Shown here piece by piece: positions 39,489 through 48,189 of a stretch of DNA of 64,000 nt; position 1 is the stretch's first letter; the number at the start of each line of letters is the position of its first letter. The stretch is from an uncultured Flavobacteriaceae bacterium. Lineage in GTDB: Bacteria > Bacteroidota > Bacteroidia > Flavobacteriales > Flavobacteriaceae. The stretch is taken from assembly GCA_947488435.1 (NCBI GenBank), contig CANKZG010000001.1, positions 1,294,308-1,358,307 on the forward strand. The letters are read 5' to 3'. The notes beneath the pieces were generated by a model. It was not told the origin of the DNA. It made no database searches and saw only the letters and a program-made list of their open reading frames with translations. The position numbers and the translations under genes were made by a program.

Positions 39489-39806
39489 ATGGCATTAGAG
39501 ATAACAGATGCTTCTTTTGAAGAAGTAGTTTTAAAAAGCGATAAACCAGTAGTTGTAGATTTTTGGGCTGCGTGGTGTGGACCTTGTAGAATGGTAGGTC
39601 CGATTATAGATGAAGTTAGCAATGATTACGACGGGAAAGCCGTTGTAGGTAAAGTAGATGTAGATGCTAACCAAGAATTCGCCGCTAAATATGGTGTGCG
39701 AAATATTCCTACCGTTTTGGTATTTAAAAACGGCGAAATTGTAAACAGACAAGTAGGTGTTTCTCCAAAGAAAGTATACACCGATGCAATTGATGCAGTA
39801 TTGTAA
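39489..39806 (+). CDS. trxA: thioredoxin
   Basis: A 105-residue thioredoxin with the active site WAAWCGPCRMVGPI (Cys31 and Cys34), the buried acidic Asp in VVVDFWA and the cis-Pro in NIPTVLVFKNG. It reduces protein disulfides in the cytosol and could be recycled by the Grx-TrxR fusion at 13513 or another reductase. It stands alone with its own terminator. Confidence 0.97.
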   Translation: MALEITDASFEEVVLKSDKPVVVDFWAAWCGPCRMVGPIIDEVSNDYDGKAVVGKVDVDANQEFAAKYGVRNIPTVLVFKNGEIVNRQVGVSPKKVYTDAIDAVL

Positions 39807-39821
39807 GATACGTTTATAGAC

Positions 39822-39856
39822 AAAAAAAGGCTGGGTATATCACCTGGCCTTTTTTG
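39822..39856 (+). terminator. trxA terminator
   Basis: AAAAAAAGGC (39822-39831) pairs with GGCCTTTTTT-type sequence (39847-39855) around a loop, followed by T residues. It starts 15 bp after the trxA stop. Confidence 0.8.
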
Positions 39857-39923
39857 TTTTATGACTTTTTTGGCTTGCAATGTTTTTTTGATACCCTCCC
39901 ACTATGTATCTTAGTTACCAGAT

Positions 39924-40853
39924 ATGAATTTACAGTCCGAACTACATAAAGCCACCTTATTTCATAACTTAGAACTTCTAGCAAATCAGGTTGTTGAGGG
40001 CTTTATTAGTGGAATTCATAAGAGTCCTTTTCACGGCTTTTCTGCAGAATTTGCAGAACACAAAATTTATAATGACGGGGAGAGCACCAAACATATTGAT
40101 TGGAAATTATTTGCGAAAACGGATAAGTTATATACCAAAAGATATGAAGAGGAAACCAACCTTCGGTGTCATATGATTTTAGACAATTCTGCTTCGATGC
40201 ATTATCCTGAAATCAAAAATTTATCGGTATCCAATTTAAATAAAATTGGCTTTGGAGTTTTGGCCATAGCAGCGATAATGAATATTCTAAAAAAGCAGCG
40301 GGATGCCGTTGGGTTAAGTATCTATTCTGATCAATATGATTTTTATAGTGCTGAAAAAAGTAGCGAACGGCATCATCAGATGCTTTTGGCGAAGTTGAAT
40401 GCTGTAAGCACTACCGATAACCCTGCTACGGATACTAAAACCTACACCTATTTGCATCAAATAGCGGAAAAAATACATCGTAGGAGTCTTATTTTTCTAT
40501 TCACAGATATGCTTCAAGCTTCTGTGGAAGAAGAAAAGCTTTTTGAGGCCTTACGGCATCTTAAATACAATAAACATGAGGTGGTGTTATTTCATCTTAT
40601 GGATAAGGATAAGGAGTATCACTTTAATTTTGATAATGGTCCAAAACGTTTTAAGGATGTGGAAACTGGAGCGCATTTAGACCTCTATGCAGATACTGTT
40701 AAGGAAGCCTATGAAGCGGGAGTTACGCAATATTTTGAAGCATTAAAAATGCGATGTGCCCAATACAAGATTAAATATGTTCCTGTGGATGTACAAGCGG
40801 ACTTCTCCAGAATATTAAATACCTATATGGTGGAGCGGCAGCGATTTTTGTAA
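39924..40853 (+). CDS. DUF58 domain protein
   Basis: A 309-residue soluble protein with a von Willebrand A-like core. HKSPFHGFSAEFAEHKIYNDGESTKHIDWKLFAKTDKLYTKRYEEETNL is the DUF58 signature ('G.s.ef...R.Y..GD..R.IDW..sAr...L.vk.fe.E'), followed by a MIDAS-like strand MILDNSASM (DxSxS) and later LIFLFTDML. DUF58 proteins usually work beside MoxR AAA ATPases; no moxR gene is in this window. It ends 74 bp before the tRNA-Asp gene. Confidence 0.88.
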   Translation: MNLQSELHKATLFHNLELLANQVVEGFISGIHKSPFHGFSAEFAEHKIYNDGESTKHIDWKLFAKTDKLYTKRYEEETNLRCHMILDNSASMHYPEIKNLSVSNLNKIGFGVLAIAAIMNILKKQRDAVGLSIYSDQYDFYSAEKSSERHHQMLLAKLNAVSTTDNPATDTKTYTYLHQIAEKIHRRSLIFLFTDMLQASVEEEKLFEALRHLKYNKHEVVLFHLMDKDKEYHFNFDNGPKRFKDVETGAHLDLYADTVKEAYEAGVTQYFEALKMRCAQYKIKYVPVDVQADFSRILNTYMVERQRFL

Positions 40854-40879
40854 AACAATGCATTATTTTATAAAAATTG

Positions 40880-40910
40880 TTTGCGGAATTCAATTAGCGA
40901 TGTATATTTG
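40880..40910 (+). promoter_or_regulatory. promoter of tRNA-Asp
   Basis: TTTG (40880-40883), a 19-bp spacer and TATATTTG (40903-40910) match the consensus, placing the start about 10 bp before the tRNA. Confidence 0.75.
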
Positions 40911-40927
40911 CAACCGCTAAACGCCAC

Positions 40928-41001
40928 GGTCTGGTAGTTCAGTTGGTTAGAATACCTGCCTGTCACGCAGGGGGTCGCGGGTTCGAGTCCCGTCCAGACC
41001 G
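40928..41001 (+). tRNA. tRNA-Asp (GTC)
   Basis: A 74-base cloverleaf: acceptor GGTCTGG/CCAGACC with discriminator G, D arm with AGTTGGTTAG, anticodon arm CTGCC-TGTCACG-GCAG-type loop with anticodon GTC, and T arm GCGGGTTCGAGTCCCGT. CCA is not encoded. Its 3' end is the left attachment site of the element that follows. Confidence 0.97.
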
Positions 41002-41002
41002 C
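40981..41002 (+). repeat. left attachment site (attL), 22-bp tRNA-Asp 3' end
   Basis: GTTCGAGTCCCGTCCAGACC plus GC is the T-arm and acceptor end of tRNA-Asp and recurs exactly at 56139-56160. Integration here keeps the tRNA gene whole. A 7-bp inverted repeat (GCTGAAA/TTTCAGC, 41001-41024) follows immediately. Confidence 0.93.
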
Positions 41003-41026
41003 TGAAAATTTCTCAAATTTCAGCAT

Positions 41027-41058
41027 AAAGCCTGTAAATCATTGATTTACAGGCTTTT
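41027..41058 (+). terminator. terminator carried by the element after tRNA-Asp
   Basis: AAAGCCTGTAAATCA pairs perfectly with TGATTTACAGGCTTT and is followed by T residues. The element brought this terminator in place of the native one, which now sits beyond the right attachment site. Confidence 0.85.
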
Positions 41059-41082
41059 TCATTTTATTTAATGTCAAAAAAC

Positions 41083-41243
41083 ACCATATAAAACCATATA
41101 AAAAGGGCGGAATTCGGTGCGTATTTTGACCCTCAAAAAACCCGCACCTAAATCGCTGTAATTGACTGTTAAAGAAAACTTTACAGCGAAATTTTAACAT
41201 TTGTTTTTCGTACCTTCTGGTGAGGATTTAAAACCCGCACCTA
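41083..41243 (+). repeat. short repeats before the integrase (possible arm-type sites)
   Basis: ACCATATAAA occurs twice in tandem (41083-41102). AAACCCGCACCTA occurs at 41138-41150 and again at 41231-41243, the second copy touching the start codon of the integrase. An 8-bp inverted repeat CGCTGTAA/TTACAGCG spans 41154-41188. Together they look like integrase arm sites or an autoregulatory region. Confidence 0.45.
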
Positions 41244-42499
41244 TGTATGGCAAAATGAACATCCTTTTTTACCCGAAAAAATCAGAAAGAAATGATGACG
41301 GAATGGTTATGCTCTATGCCCGTATAACCATCAATGGTAAGCGTGGTGAGTTCAGCTTAGGTCGTCGCATAGATGAACAGCGTTGGGATTCACGGGGTGG
41401 AAAACTGAGAGGAACTACTACAGAGGTATCCAATTTCAATCGATTTCTGGATAATGTGAAGAATCGGCTTTACGACATTTACGATTCATTGCTGAAAGAA
41501 CGAGAGGATATTTCAGCTACCATCATAAAGAATATTTATCTGGGGAAAGAAGGTAAAGAGTATATGCTTCTAGAAATCTTTCAAGAACATAACGATGAAA
41601 TCGAAAGTCTATTAGGTAAAGGTTTTACCATAGGGACGTTACAACGCTATAAGGCAGCTTATAAGCACGTCTCGGCCTACATCGTACAGAACTACCATAG
41701 AAACGATATTCCCGTTCGTAGGGTCGACCATAAGTTTATTAAGGGATTGGAATTCTTTTTGAAGTCGCAAAGAAACTGTGAACACAACACGGCTACTAAA
41801 TATGTTGTGAACTTCAAAAAGATTATACGGATTGCCCTAGCTAATGAGTGGATAACCAAAGACCCCTTCTTTAATTGGAAAGCTTCTTGGAAAACAAAGG
41901 AAAAGCAATATCTGACCCAAGCCGAATTGGATGCCCTACGGGATAAAAAGTCATTTTTGCCACGTCTTGATTTGGTTAGGGATGTTTTTGTTTTCTGCTG
42001 TTATACGGGTCTGGCCTATTCGGATGTACAACAACTAAAAGAAGAGCATATTATAATAGGGGTCAATGGGGGTAGATGGATTAAAATGCCTAGAAAAAAA
42101 ACCAAAGCTATCAGTAGTATACCATTGTTGGCTCCAGCCGAAGAAATTATTCTTAAGTATAGTGAACATCCCTACGTGTTGGATGGAAAAGGAGTTTTGC
42201 CCGTATTGACCAATCAAAAATCAAATGCCTATCTAAAAGAGATTGCCGATGTCTGCGGCATCAATAAAAATCTCACTACACATTTAGCACGGCATACATT
42301 TGCGACTACAGTGACATTGTCAAATGGAGTATCAATTTCGACAGTCAGTAAAATGTTGGGACATCGTTCTTTAAAGACCACCCAGATTTATGCCAAGGTT
42401 CTTGATAACAAAATAGCGGAGGAAATGGACCGATTAAAAGAAAAGATAAAACCTGTTGAAAATTCTAATCAAAAAGACGAAGGCAGCATTGAAAACTAA
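41243..42499 (+). CDS. int: tyrosine recombinase (integrase)
   Basis: A 418-residue site-specific recombinase of the Bacteroidota type. The N-terminal arm-binding domain reads NILFYPKKSERNDDGMVMLYARITINGKRGEFSLGRR, then a core-binding SAM-like domain (TLQRYKAAYKHVSAYI) and the catalytic domain. Catalytic residues HLARHTF (His-x-x-Arg), MLGHRSLKTTQIYAKV (His and nucleophile Tyr) are present; the first Arg position reads TGLAYSD, a substitution I recall as usual in this subfamily. ATG 41243 is chosen; a TTG at 41201 would add 14 residues. Position beside tRNA-Asp shows it drives integration of the island. Confidence 0.94.
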   Translation: MYGKMNILFYPKKSERNDDGMVMLYARITINGKRGEFSLGRRIDEQRWDSRGGKLRGTTTEVSNFNRFLDNVKNRLYDIYDSLLKEREDISATIIKNIYLGKEGKEYMLLEIFQEHNDEIESLLGKGFTIGTLQRYKAAYKHVSAYIVQNYHRNDIPVRRVDHKFIKGLEFFLKSQRNCEHNTATKYVVNFKKIIRIALANEWITKDPFFNWKASWKTKEKQYLTQAELDALRDKKSFLPRLDLVRDVFVFCCYTGLAYSDVQQLKEEHIIIGVNGGRWIKMPRKKTKAISSIPLLAPAEEIILKYSEHPYVLDGKGVLPVLTNQKSNAYLKEIADVCGINKNLTTHLARHTFATTVTLSNGVSISTVSKMLGHRSLKTTQIYAKVLDNKIAEEMDRLKEKIKPVENSNQKDEGSIEN

Positions 42500-42818
42500 A
42501 ATTGTCCCAAATCCTTACCCCTAACTTTTGCGCACGGTTCCTGTTGGGTTTTTGTAGCGTCCCGATAGGTAAGCGTGAAACAAAAATCCAATAGGGCGCA
42601 ACCTACTTTTTCTTTGAAAAGTATCTTTTTAAGGTTTACAAATTTCAGTAGCGAAGCGGATAAGGTTTGTTAAGCAAGAGGGTAACACGCTAAAGCGATG
42701 TTACAAGTTACAAACCATTGATTTTCAATGAATTGAAAATATCACACGAATATTTTTTGCGTCAAAAACTCAATAAACACCCTGTAAGACCCTATAAACG
42801 TTGAAAAAAATTACTGTA
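42500..42818 (+). other. structured non-coding region with three inverted repeats
   Basis: This 319-bp gap has no gene. It holds a long imperfect hairpin (CCTGTTGGGTTTTTGT, 42540-42555, against ACAAAAATCCAATAGG, 42580-42595, with flanking TTGCGC 42528-42533 against GCGCAA 42596-42601), a hairpin GTAACA-CGCT/AGCG-TGTTAC (42682-42704), and ATTTTCAAT/ATTGAAAAT (42721-42740). The block precedes a mobilization-type protein gene, so a transfer origin or a structured leader RNA are both possible. Confidence 0.5.
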
Positions 42819-43382
42819 ATGGAATTAAAAAACAAGAAAAAAAGTGATTTCTCGGCTATAAGTATCAATCGGATAGTGGCAGGAAGATATCGAGAGTTTT
42901 CAAAGAAAATTTCCAAGTCACACACAATGACTTTGGAACTGATGATGGACTTCTTTGAAGGAGCAAAAATCTCCCCGAAGAACAAATATTTGATGAACTA
43001 TATGGGTTCTGAACATCGGCTGAGCAAGAGGTTGGATTATTTAGAAGAACTACTTCGAAATTGGGAGAAGAATAGTAGCATTCCAAAAATTCATGAGATG
43101 ATTAAAAAGGTATTCGATTTTGCCGAAGAGGAAGAAAAAAGTAAAAGAAAGAATTTGGAGTTTCAGGAAAAGATGTTCGACCAATCCCTAAAAAGGGACA
43201 AAGTGACCCAGTATGATAATTATATGCTAAAAGAGAATTGGAAAAACGAGCGTAAAAGGGTTTTAAAATTATTGGATCGGATCACCATGGAAAAACCCCG
43301 ATTTGCAAAACCGTACTATAAAATTGAAATTGAAGAAAAAGATTTGGAAAGCTTGAAACAAGATTTAAATAAAGAGCTTTGA
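42819..43382 (+). CDS. BfmA/BtgA-like mobilization protein
   Basis: A 187-residue basic protein. The N-terminal ISINRIVAGRYREFSKKISKSHTMTLELMMDFFEG resembles the ribbon-helix-helix part of BfmA/BtgA family mobilization proteins, which follow integrases on many Bacteroidota elements. The rest is mostly helical and charged (EEEEKSKRKNLEFQEKMFDQSLKRDK) and may form a coiled coil. ATG 42819 is preferred; TTG 42801 would add six residues. It probably binds DNA in the structured region upstream. The family call is by resemblance, not search. Confidence 0.6.
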   Translation: MELKNKKKSDFSAISINRIVAGRYREFSKKISKSHTMTLELMMDFFEGAKISPKNKYLMNYMGSEHRLSKRLDYLEELLRNWEKNSSIPKIHEMIKKVFDFAEEEEKSKRKNLEFQEKMFDQSLKRDKVTQYDNYMLKENWKNERKRVLKLLDRITMEKPRFAKPYYKIEIEEKDLESLKQDLNKEL

Positions 43383-43494
43383 TTTACCTCGCAAAAAGAT
43401 AGGATGAAGCTTGGTAAGGATTTGGGACTTGCAGCACGAAACTTCGTTTCGCTCGCTAAATATTCAAAATTAAAATACAATCGTGTTTTAGTAT

Positions 43495-43637
43495 ACGGCG
43501 ATTAGTTCACTTATCGCCGTGAATACTACTGCTATTATCGTGGCCTACGGCAAATAATTGTTATTAACGCCGTAAAAAATACGGCAAATAATTTTAATTA
43601 CGACAAATATACTCTATATTCGCCGTATTATTTACTG
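43495..43637 (+). promoter_or_regulatory. iterated TACGGC(A/G)AAT operator-like array before fic
   Basis: The motif TACGGCAAATAATT occurs exactly at 43546-43559 and 43580-43593 (34 bp apart). Variants are ACGGCGAT at 43495-43502, TACGACAAATAT at 43599-43610, and inverted copies at 43513-43520 (ATCGCCGT), 43569-43574 (GCCGTA) and 43620-43634 (TCGCCGTATTATTTA). The array fills the 272-bp gap upstream of fic and looks like a multi-site operator. Confidence 0.65.
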
Positions 43638-43654
43638 TGTAAATTAATATCGCA

Positions 43655-44761
43655 ATGTATCTACATCACAGAAAGGACTGGCCAAATTTTGAATGGAACG
43701 ATGAAACTCTGCTTCCATACGTAAGCAAGGTGCGTGACCTACAGGGCAGGCTTATAGGAAGAATGGAAGGTATGGGTTTTAACTTAAGGGAAGAAGCCGT
43801 ACTTGAGACTTTAACGGAGGACATAGTAAGAACAAGTGAAATAGAAGGTGAATTATTAAATCCACAAGAAGTAAGGTCGTCGGTGGCTCGAAGGCTGGGA
43901 ATGGATATATCAGGCTTGCCTGAAGCAAGTCGCGATGTAGAAGGTATTGTTGAAATGATGTTGGACGCAACCCAAAAGTATAAAGAACCACTTTCCAAAG
44001 ATCGTCTATGCGGATGGCATGCAGCACTCTTTCCAACCGGGAGAAGTGGTATGTACAAAATTACAGTTGGGGACTGGAGAGATGACAAGAAGGGGCCAAT
44101 GCAAGTTGTTTCTGGTCCGATGGGTAGAGAAAAAGTGCATTATACCGCTCCAGCAGCATCAAGGCTCGAAAATGAGATGAATACATTTATTGAATGGTTC
44201 AATGCGGATGAAAGCATGGAGTCAATAATTAAGTCGGCGATTGCGCACCTATGGTTCGTTAGCATCCACCCATTTGACGATGGAAATGGGAGGATTGCTA
44301 GGGCCATCGGCGATTGTCAATTGGCTCGTGCAGATAGAACTAATCAAAGGTTCTATAGTATGTCGGCACAAATCATGAAATCTAAAAAAGGATATTATGA
44401 CATATTGGAATCAACTCAAAAAGGAAGCATGGATGTCAGCCAATGGCTGGTGTGGTATTTCGAACGCTTGACGGAGGCACTTGAAGCCACTGATGAAATA
44501 CTGTCTAAAATCATGGCAAAAGCTAAATTCTGGGAGCAACATAAAACCACGCAATTCAATGAACGGCAAGTTTATATGATCAATAAACTTCAAGGTGACT
44601 TTATCGGAAAGCTACATTCATCAAAGTGGGCAAAAATGACAAAAGTACATCGCGATACTGCTCTTAGAGATATTCAAGACTTGGTTGATAAAGGAGTTTT
44701 AAAAGACTCAGGAGAAGGTGGGAGGAGTACGAACTATATTTTGAATCTTTCCAACTTATAA
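43655..44761 (+). CDS. Fic family protein with DUF4172 and C-terminal winged helix
   Basis: A 368-residue protein. An N-terminal DUF4172 domain (YLHHRKDWPNFEWNDETLLPYVSKVRDLQGRLIG) is followed by the inhibitory helix TSEIEGE (TxxxEG, about residue 60), the Fic core HPFDDGNGRIAR (from about residue 205) and a C-terminal winged helix (KWAKMTKVHRDTALRDIQDLVDKGVLKDSGEGGRSTNYILN). Fic enzymes attach AMP to Ser, Thr or Tyr of target proteins. The catalytic His and the inhibitory Glu are both intact, so it should be an autoinhibited AMP transferase. The winged helix and the repeat array upstream suggest it also represses itself. Confidence 0.93.
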   Translation: MYLHHRKDWPNFEWNDETLLPYVSKVRDLQGRLIGRMEGMGFNLREEAVLETLTEDIVRTSEIEGELLNPQEVRSSVARRLGMDISGLPEASRDVEGIVEMMLDATQKYKEPLSKDRLCGWHAALFPTGRSGMYKITVGDWRDDKKGPMQVVSGPMGREKVHYTAPAASRLENEMNTFIEWFNADESMESIIKSAIAHLWFVSIHPFDDGNGRIARAIGDCQLARADRTNQRFYSMSAQIMKSKKGYYDILESTQKGSMDVSQWLVWYFERLTEALEATDEILSKIMAKAKFWEQHKTTQFNERQVYMINKLQGDFIGKLHSSKWAKMTKVHRDTALRDIQDLVDKGVLKDSGEGGRSTNYILNLSNL

Positions 44762-44899
44762 AAGAAGGAAAAAACCACCATTGAAAAAGCCATAGCTGAA
44801 AATCCGGAACTCTCAATGGCGCAAAGCATGAATAAAAGTCTAGAAGAAGCTCAAAAAATAGTTAAGGCAATTGTAATGGGCATTAAGGATGTAGCATGA
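44762..44899 (+). pseudogene. short coding remnant in frame behind fic
   Basis: Directly after the fic stop the same frame stays open for 45 codons and reads KKEKTTIEKAIAENPELS and then MAQSMNKSLEEAQKIVKAI, ending at TGA 44897-44899. It has normal codon use but no own start upstream of Met at codon 19. It may be the decayed end of another gene, a short peptide starting at that Met, or fic read-through. I do not recognise the family. Confidence 0.35.
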
Positions 44900-44946
44900 A
44901 ATTATGTAGGAAAATAACTATATTGTAAATCAAAACCAACCAAACC

Positions 44947-45513
44947 ATGCTTGACTATATTACCCAACTAGAAGTCTATATTGCTCTTATCTGCATAGGT
45001 ATTCCAGTCATTCTTAGAATAGCTGATACCAAAGACGATAAAATTGGTTTTAGGTCAAGTATTAGTGCATACATTGACATGAACCGCCGTCATGTTTTTG
45101 GAATGGTGTTCACCATTGCCGCAATGCTATTTATCTATAATGGTGTTATTAATTTGAACGATAGTTTACAAGAACAAATTGTAAACCTTGGTTTTTGGAA
45201 AGAAAAGGGATATAATATTCTTTTAGGGTTAGCCCTTTTTGGTGTTCTACTCTTTCCATATAATGTGTGCCCAAAAACCCACTATACATTTGCCGTACTC
45301 TTCTTTGTGGGGAGTACAATGGTCATTGCATTTTTTCATGAAGAAGATGATGCTATCATTAGTTATATCATAGCTGCCGCTTCAATTATTGCACTGGCTG
45401 CCCATATTATCAATGAAAAATGGATCAATCTCTTTTGGGCAGAATGGATTGCCCTCACAGTCATAGGAATCCATTTTATTTTGGAAGCAAAAAACATCAT
45501 TTCATTTCAATAA
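44947..45513 (+). CDS. multi-pass membrane protein upstream of hsdM, unknown
   Basis: A 188-residue protein with about six membrane helices: [93 protein letters not shown] and [19 protein letters not shown] cannot name the family. It ends 20 bp before hsdM and is the likely first gene of the restriction operon, so it may sense or report envelope events for it, though this is a guess from position. Confidence 0.7.
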   Translation: MLDYITQLEVYIALICIGIPVILRIADTKDDKIGFRSSISAYIDMNRRHVFGMVFTIAAMLFIYNGVINLNDSLQEQIVNLGFWKEKGYNILLGLALFGVLLFPYNVCPKTHYTFAVLFFVGSTMVIAFFHEEDDAIISYIIAAASIIALAAHIINEKWINLFWAEWIALTVIGIHFILEAKNIISFQ

Positions 45514-45533
45514 ATTTTACTATAAACCTATTA

Positions 45534-47099
45534 ATGGCAAAAAGAAATACTTCAACAGAAGAACCTTTAGAGAAACAACTCTGGAAAGCAGCAGATAAAC
45601 TGAGAAAGAACATCGACGCCGCAGAATACAAGCACGTAATGTTGGGATTGATTTTCCTCAAATATATTTCAGATGCCTTTGAAGAACTATATGCGAAATT
45701 AAAGAAAGGAGAAGGTGAATATGCTGGTGCCGACCCAGAAGATAAAGATGAGTACAAAGCAGAAAATGTATTTTTCGTACCGCCATCATCACGTTGGGGC
45801 TATTTGCAATCACATGCCAAACAACCTACTATTGGGAAAACGGTAGATGAGTCAATGGATGCCATTGAACGTGAAAACCCATCGCTGAAGGGAGTCTTAC
45901 CAAAAGTTTATGCCCGGCAAAATTTAGACCCTACCACCTTAGGAGGACTCATAGATATTATTAGCAATATAGCACTTGGCGATGCTAAAAGTAGAAGTGC
46001 CGATTTATTAGGTCATGTTTTTGAATACTTTTTGGGAGAATTTGCGTTAGCAGAAGGGAAAAAGGGCGGTCAATTCTACACCCCACGAAGTGTAGTGGAA
46101 TTATTAGTTGAAATGCTTGAACCGCACAAAGGTCGAGTGTATGATCCATGTTGCGGTTCTGGCGGTATGTTCGTGCAATCAGAGGAATTTGTAAAAAACC
46201 ATCAAGGAAAGACTAATGATATCTCTATCTACGGTCAGGAAAGTAACCAGACCACTTGGCGTCTGGCGAAGATGAATCTGGCCATACGTGGCATAGATAG
46301 TTCGCAAGTCAAATGGAACAACGAGGGCTCTTTTCTAAACGATGCCCATAAAGATTTAAAAGCAGATTATATTATTGCCAACCCACCCTTTAATGTTAGT
46401 GATTGGAGCGGTGATCTTTTAAGAAATGATGGACGCTGGAAATATGGAACGCCCCCCAGTGGAAACGCCAACTATGCTTGGATCCAGCATTTTATATACC
46501 ATTTAGCTCCCAATGGCCAAGCTGGTTTTATTTTATCAAAAGGGGCTTTGACTACCCAATCTTCTGGAGAAGGCGAAATCCGAAAAGCCCTAGTGGATGC
46601 TGGTTTAATTGATTGCATCGTTAATCTGCCCGCCAAACTGTTCTTAAACACCCAGATTCCTGCTTCGTTATGGTTTATGAGTCGAAACCGTACCAATGGT
46701 AAGTTTAGAGACCGTAGCAAAGAAATACTCTTTATTGATGCCCGAAACCTTGGTCATTTAATTAATCGTAGAACCAAGGTACTATCTAATGGGGAGGAAG
46801 ACGCTAATGATAATGACATTGCTACCATTGCTAATACCTATCACAACTGGCGTAACAAGAATGGTGAATATGAGGATGTAAAGGGCTTCTGTATGGCTGC
46901 ATCTATCGATAGGGTAAAAGAACTTGATTATGTATTGACTCCAGGTCGGTTTGTGGGTCTGGCGGAAACCGAAGATGACTTTGATTTCGCTGAACGCTTT
47001 ACATCGTTAAAGTTAGAATTTGAAACTCAGCTTTTAGAAGAGAAAAAATTGAATGAAAGAATTTCCAACAACCTCAAAAAAATTATAATCGATGAGTAA
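45534..47099 (+). CDS. hsdM: type I restriction-modification methyltransferase subunit HsdM
   Basis: A 521-residue adenine methyltransferase. The N-terminal HsdM helical domain ([41 protein letters not shown]) is followed by the SAM motif [14 protein letters not shown] (about residue 203) and catalytic NPPF (about 283). ATG 45534 is used; a longer frame runs back into the membrane gene and lacks family support. It modifies the target adenine and forms the core of the HsdMS and HsdRMS complexes. It overlaps hsdS by 8 bp. Confidence 0.96.
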   Translation: MAKRNTSTEEPLEKQLWKAADKLRKNIDAAEYKHVMLGLIFLKYISDAFEELYAKLKKGEGEYAGADPEDKDEYKAENVFFVPPSSRWGYLQSHAKQPTIGKTVDESMDAIERENPSLKGVLPKVYARQNLDPTTLGGLIDIISNIALGDAKSRSADLLGHVFEYFLGEFALAEGKKGGQFYTPRSVVELLVEMLEPHKGRVYDPCCGSGGMFVQSEEFVKNHQGKTNDISIYGQESNQTTWRLAKMNLAIRGIDSSQVKWNNEGSFLNDAHKDLKADYIIANPPFNVSDWSGDLLRNDGRWKYGTPPSGNANYAWIQHFIYHLAPNGQAGFILSKGALTTQSSGEGEIRKALVDAGLIDCIVNLPAKLFLNTQIPASLWFMSRNRTNGKFRDRSKEILFIDARNLGHLINRRTKVLSNGEEDANDNDIATIANTYHNWRNKNGEYEDVKGFCMAASIDRVKELDYVLTPGRFVGLAETEDDFDFAERFTSLKLEFETQLLEEKKLNERISNNLKKIIIDE

Positions 47100-48186
47100 T
47101 TGGAAAGAATTCAAATTAGAAGATTTAGGGTTTCTTCAAAGAGGTCGTTCAAGACATAGGCCTAGATATGCGTTTCACCTATATGGTGGTGATTACCCTT
47201 TTATACAAACCGGTGAAATAAGGGAAGCAAAGAAATATATTAAAGAATTTGAAAAAACGTATAATGAAGAAGGGCTTAAACAAAGTAAACTTTGGCCAAA
47301 AGGGACTTTGTGCATAACAATTGCTGCCAACATTGCCGAATTGGGAATTTTGAGTTTTGACGCATGTTTTCCTGATAGTGTCCTGGGCTTTATACCAAAC
47401 AAGAAAAAAGTTAATACTGATTTTATCTATTATACTCTAACCCATTTTCAAAAAGAGCTTAAACATATAGGAGAAGGTTCGGTTCAAGACAACATAAATT
47501 TGGGGACTTTTCAGGATTTACTTTTTCCTATTCCCTTACTTCCGGAACAAGAAGACATTGCAGAAGTTCTTACAAGTCTTGATGATAAGATAGATTTGCT
47601 CTATCGTCAAAACGAGACTTTGGAGACTATGGCTGAAGCGTTTTTTCGGAAGTGGTTTGTGAAGGGAGCCGACGAAGAATGGGAAGAAGGAGTTTTAGAA
47701 GATTTAATTGAGGTTAAATATGGAAAAGATCATAAAAAACTCGAAGACGGTAAAATTCCAGTACTCGGCTCAGGAGGAATAATGAGATATGCTGATACAG
47801 CCTTATATGAAGAGGAATCAGTTTTAATACCTAGAAAGGGAAGTCTTAATAACGTAATGTACATAAATGAACCTTTTTGGACAGTTGATACGATGTTCTA
47901 CACCATAATGAAATACGCGAATATTGCGAAATTCATTCATCATTTTATAAAAGTTAAAGACCTAGCAGGCATGAATGTGGGCTCGGCAGTTCCTAGTATG
48001 ACTACCGCTGTGCTAAACAGTATGCCTATAAAAATTCCATCAGATGAATTCTTAGAAAAGTTTGAGTCTACCGTGAAACCTTTTTATGAAAAAATGCAGA
48101 GTAATTTGAATCAAATAAAAACCCTCGAAAAGACAAGAGATACCTTATTGCCGAAACTAATGAGTGGCGAAATTAAAGTTGCATGA
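47092..48186 (+). CDS. hsdS: type I restriction-modification specificity subunit HsdS
   Basis: A 364-residue specificity protein. Target recognition domain 1 (residues 1-150, ending [47 protein letters not shown], the first helical spacer), then domain 2 (about 185-330, with [32 protein letters not shown]) and the second helical spacer ([27 protein letters not shown]). The two recognition domains read a split DNA target that cannot be deduced here. It overlaps hsdM by 8 bp and is 3 bp before the PIN gene. Confidence 0.94.
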   Translation: MSNWKEFKLEDLGFLQRGRSRHRPRYAFHLYGGDYPFIQTGEIREAKKYIKEFEKTYNEEGLKQSKLWPKGTLCITIAANIAELGILSFDACFPDSVLGFIPNKKKVNTDFIYYTLTHFQKELKHIGEGSVQDNINLGTFQDLLFPIPLLPEQEDIAEVLTSLDDKIDLLYRQNETLETMAEAFFRKWFVKGADEEWEEGVLEDLIEVKYGKDHKKLEDGKIPVLGSGGIMRYADTALYEEESVLIPRKGSLNNVMYINEPFWTVDTMFYTIMKYANIAKFIHHFIKVKDLAGMNVGSAVPSMTTAVLNSMPIKIPSDEFLEKFESTVKPFYEKMQSNLNQIKTLEKTRDTLLPKLMSGEIKVA

Positions 48187-48189
48187 TCT

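Noticed and set aside
42035-42300. Integrase inactivated because the first catalytic Arg is replaced (TGLAYSD)
   Set aside because: The remaining HLAR, GHRS and Tyr residues are intact and I recall this substitution as usual in the Bacteroidota subfamily, so it is not evidence of decay.
43666-44088. 140-codon open frame antisense to fic
   Set aside because: Lies wholly over the DUF4172 coding region, no start signal or domain.
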